The notes beneath the pieces were generated by a model, which was not told the DNA's origin, did not search any database, and saw nothing but the letters and a program-made list of their open reading frames with translations. A stretch of DNA of 64,000 nt from Aromatoleum buckelii (GTDB taxonomy: Bacteria; Pseudomonadota; Gammaproteobacteria; Burkholderiales; Rhodocyclaceae), in contig NZ_WTVH02000010.1 of the NCBI RefSeq assembly GCF_012910785.2, positions 1,116,001-1,180,000 of the forward strand, given 5' to 3'. The position numbers and the translations under genes were made by a program. Each line of letters opens with the position of its first letter. Position 1 is the first letter of the stretch. This document shows positions 8,940 through 17,255 of this stretch, piece after piece.

Positions 8940-10276
8940 GCGTGATCGCCGCGCAAGCGGCGGCACAGCTCGTCGAGCGCCGCGCGCGGCAGCTTGCCGG
9001 TCGCGTTGCGCGGGAGCCGGTCGGCGAACAGCAGCGGGCGCGGCAGGAACAGCGGGTCGATGCGCTCGCGCAACGCGTGCAGCAGCGCGGCCCGGTCGAG
9101 ACCGGGCGCGACGACGACCGCCCACAAGCGCGTCGCGCCGTCGATCTGCTCGTCGTCCGGCATCACGAAGCTGCCGTCCACCACGCCCGGAATCGCGTTC
9201 AACTGGTGGTTCAGATAGCTCAGCGAACTGCGTTTGCCGGCGATGTTGACGAGGTCCGCCGACCGTCCGTGCAGCAGGAAACGGTCGTCGGCGGTTGGTT
9301 CGAGGATGTCGCCGAGCGCGGTGCGCTGCTCGACGTGTCCGCCGTATGCCCACGCCTGGCCGTCCTCGACGCTCAGGCGAACGTCGCGAAAAAGCTGCCA
9401 TTCCGCTGTCAGCGCGGTGCGCCGCGTCGCGGTCTGCCCGGTTTCGGTACAGCCGTAGATTTCCAGCAGCGGGCCGCGCAGCCGCGCTTCGGTTTCGGCG
9501 GCCAGGTTGCCCGACAGCGGGGCAGTCGCCGAGACGACGAGATCGGTGACGGGCAGCGCCACGTCGGCGGCGAGCAGCGTGCGCAGGTGAAACGGCGTCG
9601 AGACGAGCACGCGCGGGCGGGGCACGGCGTCGAGCGCGGCGGCGATATCGGCCGGGTAGAACGGCCGTCCGGCCCAGAACGCGCCGCCGCCCTGCAGCGC
9701 GAGCAGCACCGTCGACTCGAAGCCGTACATGTGCTGCGGCGGCACCGTGCCGACGATCGCATGAGGCGCGGCGGGCGACAGTCCGAGGCGCTCGGCTTCG
9801 GCCGCGGCGTTGCGCACGAGCGCGCCCCAGGTCTTGCGGTGCGGCACCGGCGTTCCGGTCGACCCGGAGGTGAACACGCAGGCGACGAGCTGGTCGGCGG
9901 CGACGGCGGGCACCGGGCCGGCATGGTCCGGGCCGGCGAGTTCGGGGTATTGGAACTGCGGCAGGTCGATGTCGCACGCGCCGTCGGCGAGGCAGAACGC
10001 ATCGGGCGCAAACGCCGCGAGCTGGCGCACCGTCTCCGGCGTGTGCGTCGACGGCAGCAGGCTGACCTTGCCGGCGAGCAGGCTGGCCGCGAGTCCCACC
10101 GTGAAGCGGTAGCGGTCGGCGCAGATATTGAGCACGTGGCCGCCGGCCGGCAGCAACGCGGCGAGCCGGTGCGCGTCGCCGAGAAAGCGCGCGACGCTGA
10201 TGCGTTCGCCGTCACGCCATGCGAGGGCGGCACCGAGGCACGTATGGCCCAGCAGCGGCAGCGCAACCTCGCTCAT
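8936..10276 (-). CDS. Acyl/aryl-adenylating ligase, ApeH-like
   Basis: A 446-residue ANL-superfamily enzyme, shorter than ordinary acyl-CoA ligases (~550). Visible motifs are the phosphate loop FTSGSTGTPVPHRKTW, the adenosine motif IYGCTETGQTATR and the C-terminal lysine motif RNATGKLPR. It is predicted to activate the aryl starter, for example a hydroxybenzoate or hydroxycinnamate, and load it onto the ACP. No ammonia-lyase or chorismate-lyase gene is visible to supply the starter. The ATG at 10276 overlaps the stop of the membrane protein gene. Confidence 0.86.
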   Translation of the reverse strand: MSEVALPLLGHTCLGAALAWRDGERISVARFLGDAHRLAALLPAGGHVLNICADRYRFTVGLAASLLAGKVSLLPSTHTPETVRQLAAFAPDAFCLADGACDIDLPQFQYPELAGPDHAGPVPAVAADQLVACVFTSGSTGTPVPHRKTWGALVRNAAAEAERLGLSPAAPHAIVGTVPPQHMYGFESTVLLALQGGGAFWAGRPFYPADIAAALDAVPRPRVLVSTPFHLRTLLAADVALPVTDLVVSATAPLSGNLAAETEARLRGPLLEIYGCTETGQTATRRTALTAEWQLFRDVRLSVEDGQAWAYGGHVEQRTALGDILEPTADDRFLLHGRSADLVNIAGKRSSLSYLNHQLNAIPGVVDGSFVMPDDEQIDGATRLWAVVVAPGLDRAALLHALRERIDPLFLPRPLLFADRLPRNATGKLPRAALDELCRRLRGDHA

Positions 10277-10965
10277 CGTTGGGCCGGGCGCGTTGCCGGC
10301 GTTCCGCGCGATGCTGCGAGCGCAGCGCTTGCCGGCGGCTGCAGGTAGGCGCGCACCGCGTCGAGGATGCCGCTGCGCTCTTCGGGCGGCAGGACTCGCA
10401 GGCGCACCGCGTATTCGCTGGCGAACATCAGCGCCACGAGCGGAAAAGTCAGCAGGTTCGCGAAAGCGGACCACACGTCGAGCGGTCCGAACGCGAACAG
10501 TGCGACCGACGCCATCGTCATCAGGCCGAAGAACAGCGTCCAGGCGAGCGTCACGCCGCGCGTGTAGCGGGCGAGCGCGGGACCGGGTGCGCCGTGGATG
10601 AGCGCCGCGACGCGCGTGCACATCGGCTCGCGCCCGCCGATCAGGGTGCGGCCGAACGCGATGCCGAGCAGGGCGTTGGTGCCGACATGCTGGATGAAAT
10701 ACATCCAGCCGACGTTGCGCGCGAGCGTCGGCCACAGCAGCGCGAGCCCGAGCGCCGCGAAAGCCAGCAGCGCGAGCAGCGCAGTGCGCAACGGCGAGTG
10801 CCAGGCGAATGTTGCGGCGACGAACGCGAACGGCGCGACGCCGAGCAGCGCTCCCCACGAGGAAGTCTCGACCAGCGCGGTCGTGTAATGGGCCGCCACC
10901 GCCCAGGCCACGACGATGCAGACCAGTGCGGCGCGATGCGTGCCGCGCTCGAAATCGAGCTTCAT
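10273..10965 (-). CDS. COG4648-type inner-membrane protein
   Basis: A 230-residue protein with about five or six hydrophobic segments (for example ALVCIVVAWAVAAHYTTALV and TALLALLAFAALGLALLWPTL) and the conserved FIQHVGTNALLGIAFG. It matches the uncharacterised membrane protein family (COG4648, ApeG position) found beside the ligase in aryl-polyene operons. No catalytic residues can be assigned. The ATG at 10965 overlaps the ACP stop (ATGA). Confidence 0.8.
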   Translation of the reverse strand: MKLDFERGTHRAALVCIVVAWAVAAHYTTALVETSSWGALLGVAPFAFVAATFAWHSPLRTALLALLAFAALGLALLWPTLARNVGWMYFIQHVGTNALLGIAFGRTLIGGREPMCTRVAALIHGAPGPALARYTRGVTLAWTLFFGLMTMASVALFAFGPLDVWSAFANLLTFPLVALMFASEYAVRLRVLPPEERSGILDAVRAYLQPPASAALAASRGTPATRPAQR

Positions 10966-11258
10966 TGCGTGCGGTGGCTGGCGATGTATCCGGTCAGGCT
11001 GCGCAGCGAACGGAAGATCCTGACGTTGTCGTCGTCATCGGCGCGCAGCTGGAAGCCGTAGCGTTTCGATACCACGAGGGCCACTTCGAGGATGTCGATC
11101 GAATCGAGCCCGAGGCCTTCGCCGAACAGGGAGTCGTCGGGAGGGATCGATTCCGGCGCCTGCTCGAGGTTGAGCGCTTCGACGATGATCCCGGCAACCT
11201 CGAGCCGGAGTGCGTCGAGGTTGTCCGGAGCGGGCGGGGCAGGAGCGATTTCTTTCAT
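10962..11258 (-). CDS. Acyl carrier protein of the polyene operon
   Basis: A 98-residue acidic carrier protein whose GLDSIDILE motif places the 4'-phosphopantetheine serine at about residue 53. It is longer than FabF-pathway ACPs and resembles the second (ApeF-like) ACP of aryl-polyene systems. Only one ACP is visible; two are usual. It is the first gene of the operon. A 73-base spacer separates it from the HDOD gene upstream. On the minus strand a TAGAAT (11305-11310) might serve as a -10, but I see no good -35. Confidence 0.87.
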   Translation of the reverse strand: MKEIAPAPPAPDNLDALRLEVAGIIVEALNLEQAPESIPPDDSLFGEGLGLDSIDILEVALVVSKRYGFQLRADDDDNVRIFRSLRSLTGYIASHRTQ

Positions 11259-11331
11259 TAGTGGCGCGATGTCTGGGTGGGCGATCGGGAAAGCAAACCG
11301 CGGGATTCTATCGAAAACTGCCGCTCGCCGC

Positions 11332-12198
11332 TCAGGCGCACACGGCGTTGAGGATGTGCTGGCGCTGCGCCCGGGCGGTGTCGAGCAGCTGCGTCAGCTG
11401 GGTGCTTTCGATGCCCGAAATCGATGTGCCGAGCAACGCCGGTCGGCCGCGGATGCCGAGCAGCGTGTCGAACGGGTGCGGCGTCTCGGCGGCCAGCGAC
11501 GCGATGAACAGGACGTCGGCCAGCTCGGCCGGTGGCCATGAACCCCCGTAGGGGTCTTCGTAGGGGAAAGCGTCGAGGATCTCGTCGGGCAGTTCGAAGG
11601 CTTCCAGCACCGCGCGGCCGACCGGCTCGTTCCACGTCGCGGCGAACTCCGCGAAGCGTTCGATGCCGCTCTCGAGCGCCGGATAATCGGCGGCGCGCGC
11701 GACGAGGAAGAACTGGCCGATGTCGGTCATCATGCCGCTGAACATTGCCGTATCGGGATTGGCCACTTTCAGGTGCCTGGCGATCGCGTAGGCCCACGCC
11801 GCGACATCGAGCGAATGCATCCACAGGCCGGAAGCGATCAGGCGAAGGTTGCGCGAGCGGTGGTCCTGCACGAGCTGTTCCGCGGCGACGGCGAAAGCGA
11901 GGCAGCGCAGCGCGGACAGGCCGATGCGCCCGACCGCGTCGCCGACATTCGTCGTCTGCTTGCCGTAAGGGTTGAGCGCGATGGCGTTCGCCATCCGCAC
12001 CGCTTTCGCGCTCAGCACCGGTTCCGCCTTGACCACGGTCGTGATCTCGTCGAGCGTCGATTCGGGATTGTCGGCGAGCCGCTTGATGCGCAGCGAAACG
12101 TCGAACGAGGTCGGAAAGCTGATGTTGTCCTCTTCGAGTTCCCGTTCGATCTGTTTGCGAAACGCCTGCATTTGAGCTTCGAATTCGTCCATGTCCAT
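11332..12198 (-). CDS. HDOD-domain signalling protein
   Basis: A 288-residue protein with an HDOD domain over most of its length: SFPTSFDVSLRIKRLADNP, the KAEPVLSAKAVRMANA helix, and MHSLDVAAWAYAIARHL where catalytic HD residues would lie in HD-GYP proteins. HDOD proteins lack HD phosphohydrolase activity and act as scaffolds in stress and motility signalling. The start at 12198 (MDMDE) is followed by a second possible ATG two codons later. It lies between the HD-GYP gene and the polyene operon, on the same strand. Confidence 0.85.
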   Translation of the reverse strand: MDMDEFEAQMQAFRKQIERELEEDNISFPTSFDVSLRIKRLADNPESTLDEITTVVKAEPVLSAKAVRMANAIALNPYGKQTTNVGDAVGRIGLSALRCLAFAVAAEQLVQDHRSRNLRLIASGLWMHSLDVAAWAYAIARHLKVANPDTAMFSGMMTDIGQFFLVARAADYPALESGIERFAEFAATWNEPVGRAVLEAFELPDEILDAFPYEDPYGGSWPPAELADVLFIASLAAETPHPFDTLLGIRGRPALLGTSISGIESTQLTQLLDTARAQRQHILNAVCA

Positions 12199-12304
12199 TC
12201 CTGCTGGAGGCTTGCGAAGAGTTTAGCGTGCCCGGACGGGCCCGGTAAGTGTGATCGAATAAGCGGCACGGCCGGTGCAAAGCGGCTCGTACCATTCCGG
12301 GCGA

Positions 12305-13582
12305 TCAGGCGGACGCAGCGGCAGCTCCCGCCGGCGAAGCGTCGTCCAGCGTCTCGATCAGCGGCGCCAGCAGTGCCAGGTCGGCTCCATCCGCGTGGGT
12401 TTCGGCGCGCAAATAAAGGTTGCGTGCGAGGCTGCGCATCCGCCAGTCGATTTCCCGGGCGACCTGGCTGCTTTCCGCGACCAGCTGCCGGTCGAGTTCT
12501 TCGCCGAGCGAAGCGGCTTCGGCCGCGCCGGTGGCGCGCAGGGACTTTTCGAGATTGTGCAGTTGCTGCAGGGCCATTGCGACGCTCTGGCGCGCGAACG
12601 GAGTGTCGAGGGACGCGTGCAAGTCTTCGGCACGGGTGATCGCACGATCGAGCCGGGCATGAGTCGCGTGAGTGTCGGCCCCTCCCTGGCAGTCGTCCTC
12701 GCCGAAGCTGTCGCCGTCCTTGCGCAGCGCCTGGGTGACGGCGGCGACGGCGTCCCGGTCGAACTCTTCCGGCACCAGGCGCAGCGCGAGCGCCGCGCGC
12801 AACGGTGCTCCGGGGTGCCCTCCCGAGAGAATCGCGCCGACTGTTTCCGCAACTGCGAGCCAGCCGCCGAGGCGGTGAAGCTTGCTGCGTTCGAGCTGGT
12901 TCGGATAGCCGCTGCCATCGAGCCGTTCGTGGTGATGGGCGACGCACAATCCGATTGCGGCCGGGAGCGTCGTCAGCTCCTGGATCAGCAACTGCCCGAT
13001 GCGGGGGTGGCTCGCGACGTGCTTCCAGTCGTGTGGCCGCAACTGTTGGCTCCCGCTCAGGTAGTCGGGATGGATGTACATCTCGCCCAGGTCATGCAGC
13101 AACGCGGCCGTCAGCAGGGTCTGCGCATCGTGCTCGCTGGCGTTTAGCCGGGTCGCGATGCAGGCGCACACCAGTATCGTCGCGAGGGCGTGCCCGAAGC
13201 TGCGGTTGCCGTTGGCGTGGGCAGTCGTCAGCAGCAGGCGCAGCGGTTGCGGCAGCGGTATCGTCCTGAGACCGCCAAGAAGCGCCAGCGCGTCGCGACT
13301 GGCGAAACGGGCGAACAGCGGATTGTCCTCGGCCTGCGCGCGGCAGGCATCGACGACGTTGGAGAAGGCGACGGCTCCTTCGACGGCGAGCGTCGCCTCG
13401 AGCGGCTTGGCCAGCTTGCGGCGCAGCAGCTTTTCCTGCAGATCCGCCGACACCGGCCTGCCCTTGGCCCACAGCTTGATGCCGCGTTCGTCGAAGATGT
13501 CCTCGGCGGCTTCGACGGTATGGGTTTGGGCGAGCTGGACGATGTTGTGCAGGCAGTGCCGGTTGACCGAGTTGAATAGCAT
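12305..13582 (-). CDS. HD-GYP domain protein, predicted c-di-GMP phosphodiesterase
   Basis: A 425-residue protein with a complete HD-GYP domain: HD in [12 protein letters not shown] at residues 163-164 and [11 protein letters not shown] at 217-227, the motif expected for c-di-GMP hydrolysis. The N-terminal 110 residues resemble no input domain I recognise. The C-terminal part (about 300-425) is helical and contains no catalytic motif. It is not preceded by a receiver or PAS domain, so how it is controlled is unclear. The ATG at 13582 is the only sensible start. Confidence 0.88.
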   Translation of the reverse strand: MLFNSVNRHCLHNIVQLAQTHTVEAAEDIFDERGIKLWAKGRPVSADLQEKLLRRKLAKPLEATLAVEGAVAFSNVVDACRAQAEDNPLFARFASRDALALLGGLRTIPLPQPLRLLLTTAHANGNRSFGHALATILVCACIATRLNASEHDAQTLLTAALLHDLGEMYIHPDYLSGSQQLRPHDWKHVASHPRIGQLLIQELTTLPAAIGLCVAHHHERLDGSGYPNQLERSKLHRLGGWLAVAETVGAILSGGHPGAPLRAALALRLVPEEFDRDAVAAVTQALRKDGDSFGEDDCQGGADTHATHARLDRAITRAEDLHASLDTPFARQSVAMALQQLHNLEKSLRATGAAEAASLGEELDRQLVAESSQVAREIDWRMRSLARNLYLRAETHADGADLALLAPLIETLDDASPAGAAAASA

Positions 13583-13905
13583 GGTGTGCCGCTGGGAATT
13601 CTTCCTGGATCATGGCTGTGGCACGCGCCGTGCGCTGCGCGGTGCTCATCGGTGCTGAATGCCGGTTGCAAGGGTGCCGAAGATGCCAGCCGGGCGTGAT
13701 GCTATCATCCCGCGGCAGCCGCGGCCGTGTTGTTCGTCACATGACAACGCAATGTTGCAGCGCGCGCCGGCCGGTCCGGTTCGAACGCCGCGCGTCGAGG
13801 GTGGGTCGCGAAACCTGGCGCGCGCTTGAGCGGGCGTTGCGATCAGCGACGGGCGACGCGTTTCCCCTTATAATCCGCGCCACATTTTCCATGGGAGAGG
13901 GAATT
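13583..13905. other. Divergent intergenic region, HD-GYP / ppa
   Basis: A 323-base gap between divergent genes. The only clear signal is a TATAAT at 13869-13874, 31 bases before the ppa start. No good -35 lies 16-18 bases before it. I see no ORF, hairpin or repeat worth naming in the rest. Confidence 0.5.
13869..13874 (+). promoter_or_regulatory. Putative -10 element for ppa
   Basis: A perfect TATAAT located 31 bases upstream of the ppa ATG. The -35 region is poor (GC-rich), so this is a candidate only. Confidence 0.5.
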
Positions 13906-14433
13906 ATGGGTTTCGACCTCGTGAAGGCCGGCAAGGATGTGCCGAACGACATCAACGTCATCATCGAGATTTCGGCGCAGGGCGAGCCGATCAAGTTCGA
14001 AGTGGATAAGGACAGCGGCGCGGTGTTCGTCGATCGCTTCATGGGCACGTCGATGCGCTACCCGATCAACTACGGCTACGTGCCGCACACCGTCGCGGGC
14101 GACGGCGATCCGGTCGACGTGCTGGTGGTGACCCCGTTTCCCCTGATGCCGGGCGTGGTGATCCGCTGCCGTCCGGTCGGCGTGCTGAAGATGGAAGACG
14201 ACGGCGGCCAGGACGCGAAAGTCGTCGCGGTGCCGGTGTCGAAGCTCACGCCGCTGTACGACAAGGTCCAGACCACGGACGACCTGCCCGAGCTGCTGAT
14301 GAAGCAGACGGTGCATTTCTTCGAGCATTACAAGGATCTCGAGCCGGGCAAGTGGGTCAAGGTGCTCGGCTGGGGCACGGTGGAAGACGCGAAGCAGGAA
14401 ATCCTCGACGGCCTGAAGAACGCCGCAAAATAA
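13906..14433 (+). CDS. ppa: Inorganic pyrophosphatase
   Basis: A 175-residue family I soluble pyrophosphatase that hydrolyses PPi to phosphate and drives biosynthetic reactions. Metal-binding segments are present: INYGYVPHT and the signature [10 protein letters not shown] with its three aspartates. Length matches the E. coli enzyme. The ATG at 13906 follows GGGAGAGGG and gives the normal N-terminus ([15 protein letters not shown]); upstream in-frame codons extend only into non-coding DNA. A strong hairpin follows the gene. Confidence 0.96.
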   Translation: MGFDLVKAGKDVPNDINVIIEISAQGEPIKFEVDKDSGAVFVDRFMGTSMRYPINYGYVPHTVAGDGDPVDVLVVTPFPLMPGVVIRCRPVGVLKMEDDGGQDAKVVAVPVSKLTPLYDKVQTTDDLPELLMKQTVHFFEHYKDLEPGKWVKVLGWGTVEDAKQEILDGLKNAAK

Positions 14434-14456
14434 ATACACTGCAAGCAGTTTTGTCT

Positions 14457-14487
14457 GAGAACGGCCCGCCGAGCGCGGGCCGTTCTC
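14457..14487. terminator. Hairpin between convergent ppa and COG3146 genes
   Basis: A perfect 13-bp stem (14457-14469 with 14475-14487) around the loop CGAGC. It lies between convergent genes and touches the stop of the minus-strand gene. No clear U-tract follows on either strand, so it may be a bidirectional or Rho-assisted terminator. Confidence 0.7.
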
Positions 14488-15631
14488 ATTCCGGCGCTGT
14501 CCTTTGCGACGTGCGGAACGGGGAGCGCTCGGTGAGTTCGTCGAGATAGAAATCGATGCCCGCCGTTTCCTGCGCGAGAAAGCGGTCCACTGCGTCGCGC
14601 CAGCGCGGTTCGCGAATCCAGTGCGCGGAGCGCGTGACGACCGGCAGCAGCCCGCGCGCGAGCTTGTGCTCGCCCTGTGCGCCGCCTTCGAAGCGGCTCA
14701 GGCGATGGCCGATGCAGTAGTCGATCGCCCGGTAATAGCACAACTCGAAATGCAGGAACGGCAGATGTTCGGTCGCGCCCCAGTAGCGGCCGTAAAGCGC
14801 TTCGCCGTCGCACAGGAAAAAAGCGCTTGCGACCGGCTTGCCCTCGCGTTCGGCGAGCAGCAGGCGCACGCTGTGCGGCGCGCGCGACGCCAGCTGCGTG
14901 AAGAACGGCGCGCGGAGGTAGGGCGTCGAGCGGTGCAGCGCGTAAGTCGCCGCGTAACAGCGATGGAAGAACGCCCAGTCGGCGGCGTTCGCCGTCGTGC
15001 CGTCGAGCCAGCGGAACGTCAGCGCATGGGCGGCCGCGTGGCGCCTGTCCTGGCGGATTTTCTTGCGCTTTTCGTGATTCAGACTGCCGAGAAAGTCGTT
15101 GAAATCCTGGTAACGCGCGTTGAACCAGTGGAACTGCACGCCCTGGCGGATCAGCAGGCCGGCTTCCCGCATCCATCCGGCCTCGGGTTCGGTAGGGAAA
15201 AGCACATGCAGCGACGACAGGCCGCTTTCCTCGGCCAACGCCAGCGTTGCCTGTAGCAGCGCTTGCCGGCTTGTCGTGTCGCGGCCCAGCAGGCGCATCC
15301 CGGGCACCGGTGTGAACGGCACTGCCGCAAGCCACTTGGGATAGTACGCGAGGCCATGGCGCGAATACGCCTCGGCCCACGCCCAGTCGAAGACGTATTC
15401 GCCGTACGAGTGGTGCTTCTCGTACAACGGCATCGCCGCGACCAGTTGTGCGCCTTCCCACAGCGTTGCATGGCGCGGCAGCCAGCCCGTGCCAAGCCCG
15501 ACGCATCCGGTCGTCTCGAGGGTGGCGAGGAAGGCGTGCGACACGCAGGCCTGCCCGTCGGTGAGCGCATCCCAGGCGGCGGGAACGATGCCGTTCACAT
15601 CGTCGAAACGGCGAAAGCGGTATGTCGGCAC
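14486..15631 (-). CDS. COG3146 (DUF482) GNAT/FemAB-like protein
   Basis: A 381-residue protein of a widely conserved but poorly characterised family related to GNAT and FemAB aminoacyl transferases. Characteristic segments are PLYEKHHSYGEYVFDWAWAEAY near residue 70, KRKKIRQDRRHA in the middle and RFEGGAQGEHKLARG near residue 325. The substrate is unknown. The ATG at 15631 gives the family's normal N-terminus. It is monocistronic by appearance, with 271 bases of non-coding DNA before it. Confidence 0.85.
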   Translation of the reverse strand: MPTYRFRRFDDVNGIVPAAWDALTDGQACVSHAFLATLETTGCVGLGTGWLPRHATLWEGAQLVAAMPLYEKHHSYGEYVFDWAWAEAYSRHGLAYYPKWLAAVPFTPVPGMRLLGRDTTSRQALLQATLALAEESGLSSLHVLFPTEPEAGWMREAGLLIRQGVQFHWFNARYQDFNDFLGSLNHEKRKKIRQDRRHAAAHALTFRWLDGTTANAADWAFFHRCYAATYALHRSTPYLRAPFFTQLASRAPHSVRLLLAEREGKPVASAFFLCDGEALYGRYWGATEHLPFLHFELCYYRAIDYCIGHRLSRFEGGAQGEHKLARGLLPVVTRSAHWIREPRWRDAVDRFLAQETAGIDFYLDELTERSPFRTSQRTAPE

Positions 15632-15783
15632 GTTGGCAGCCCGGTAGTGGTCGAAGCGAGCGGTGGGACCGCGGCCGGCGCGGTTCGTTTGTCGCGTGCC
15701 GGCGGCGTTCGCGCAGGTGCCCGATTATTGCGCATCCTCGTATTTTCCTTGCGGGCAGGGGACTTGGAGCGCTTGCTCACGTC

Positions 15784-15815
15784 TTATCCACAGCTTTCCC
15801 CACGCCCCCTGTGGG
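15784..15815. promoter_or_regulatory. DnaA-box-like 9-mer and adjacent inverted repeat
   Basis: TTATCCACA (15784-15792) is a perfect match to the classical DnaA box. It is followed by CCCAC (15799-15803) and GTGGG (15811-15815), a short inverted repeat. It lies in the non-coding stretch 15632-15902 upstream of the COG3146 gene. A single box can occur by chance; there is no cluster, so this is not an origin. Confidence 0.35.
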
Positions 15816-15902
15816 TGAAAACGACCGATCGGACGAGGCGAACGGCTTTCGCTGTCCCCGTACTGGGAGAATTGAACCCGGCAGTCGAGGGTGGCAAGCC
15901 GG

Positions 15903-17123
15903 TCAAATTGCGGCACTCATCAGCCATCCTGCAAGGCCGCTGCCGACGACGACGACCCACGGCGGGAGTTTCCAGAACACCAGCGCGACGAAGGCGACGA
16001 CGGCGAGCCCGAAGTCTCGCGGCTGGTGGATCGCGCTCGTCCACACCGGCTGGTATAAGGCGGCCAGCAGCAGGCCGACGACCGCTGCGTTCACTCCGGC
16101 CAGCGCGGAGCGTGCTCGGGGACTGCGGCGCAGTTGCTCCCAGAACGGCAGCGCGCCGACCACGAGCAGGAACGACGGGGCGAAAATCGCCGCCAGGCAG
16201 ATCGCAGCTCCCGCCGAGCCCCCGGGCCCATCGTTCATCGCTGCACCGAGAAACCCCGCGAACGTGAACAGCGGTCCGGGCACCGCCTGCGCGGCGCCAT
16301 AGCCGGCGAGGAAAGTTTCGCGGTCGACCCATCCGCTCGGCACCACCTCGGCCTGCAGCAACGGCAGGACGACATGCCCGCCGCCGAACACCAGCGCTCC
16401 GGCACGGTAGAAGGCGTCGATCATCGCGACAGCCGGGTTCGCCACGAACTGCGCGAAGAGGGGCAGGCCGATCAGCAGCGCAAGGAAAGCGCACAGGCAT
16501 CCGACGGCCGCACGGCGCGTGACGAGAATGGGTAGCGGATCGTGGGCAACGGCCGGTTCGGGTCTGAACAGGACCATTCCGGCGATCGCCGCCGCGCCGA
16601 TTACGCCGACCTGCGTCCCGGCCGTCGAGTCGATGAGGACGACGCAGGTCGCGATCGCCATGACCGTGATGCGCAGCGCGTCGGTGCAGAGGTTTCGCGC
16701 CATTCCCCACACTGCTTGCGCCACCACCGCGACCGCGACGACTTTCAGGCCGTGCAGCGCGCCGGGCGAGAGGACGCCGCCGTGACGCGACACGCCTTGC
16801 GCGAACAGGATCAGCGCGATCGCCGACGGCAGCGTGAAGCCTGCCCACGCTGCGAACATCCCCGCGTAACCGGCGCGAGCCAGGCCCAGCGCCATGCCGA
16901 CTTGGCTGCTCGCCGGCCCCGGCAGGAACTGGCACAGCGCGACGAGGTCGGCGTAGCTGCGTTCGCCGAGCCAGCGCCGGCGGGTGACGAATTCGTCACG
17001 AAAGTAGCCGAGGTGTGCAACCGGGCCGCCGAACGAGGTCAGGCCGAGGCGCAGGAAAACGAGAAAGACGGCCCACGGGCCGTGCTCGTCGGCCTGCCTC
17101 GCGAGGGTGTCCGGAATGGCCAT
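15903..17123 (-). CDS. chrA: Chromate efflux transporter
   Basis: A 406-residue two-domain (long) CHR-family transporter. Both halves show family motifs: FGGPVAHLGYFRDEF and CQFLPGPASSQVG in the N-terminal half, FGGGHVVLPLLQAEVV and AVPGPLFTFAGFLGA in the C-terminal half. There are about 10-12 hydrophobic helices. It is expected to export chromate using the proton gradient. No chrB regulator gene is adjacent, so it may be unregulated or have another substrate. Confidence 0.92.
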   Translation of the reverse strand: MAIPDTLARQADEHGPWAVFLVFLRLGLTSFGGPVAHLGYFRDEFVTRRRWLGERSYADLVALCQFLPGPASSQVGMALGLARAGYAGMFAAWAGFTLPSAIALILFAQGVSRHGGVLSPGALHGLKVVAVAVVAQAVWGMARNLCTDALRITVMAIATCVVLIDSTAGTQVGVIGAAAIAGMVLFRPEPAVAHDPLPILVTRRAAVGCLCAFLALLIGLPLFAQFVANPAVAMIDAFYRAGALVFGGGHVVLPLLQAEVVPSGWVDRETFLAGYGAAQAVPGPLFTFAGFLGAAMNDGPGGSAGAAICLAAIFAPSFLLVVGALPFWEQLRRSPRARSALAGVNAAVVGLLLAALYQPVWTSAIHQPRDFGLAVVAFVALVFWKLPPWVVVVGSGLAGWLMSAAI

Positions 17124-17255
17124 GCGGTTCGCCTGTCGGTCGGCAATGTCGGTCGGCCATGATAGTCCAGACGCGGCCCCGGAATCCTGCCGCGGCGCTT
17201 GGCGACTGGGCTTGCGGCTCCGCCGATTGCGGGCTGAAACGGTATAGTTGCGTCT

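Noticed and set aside
13612-13905. An N-terminal extension of 98 residues for the pyrophosphatase.
   Set aside because: The pyrophosphatase family starts at the ATG at 13906, which has a good ribosome site, and a TATAAT lies inside the extension.
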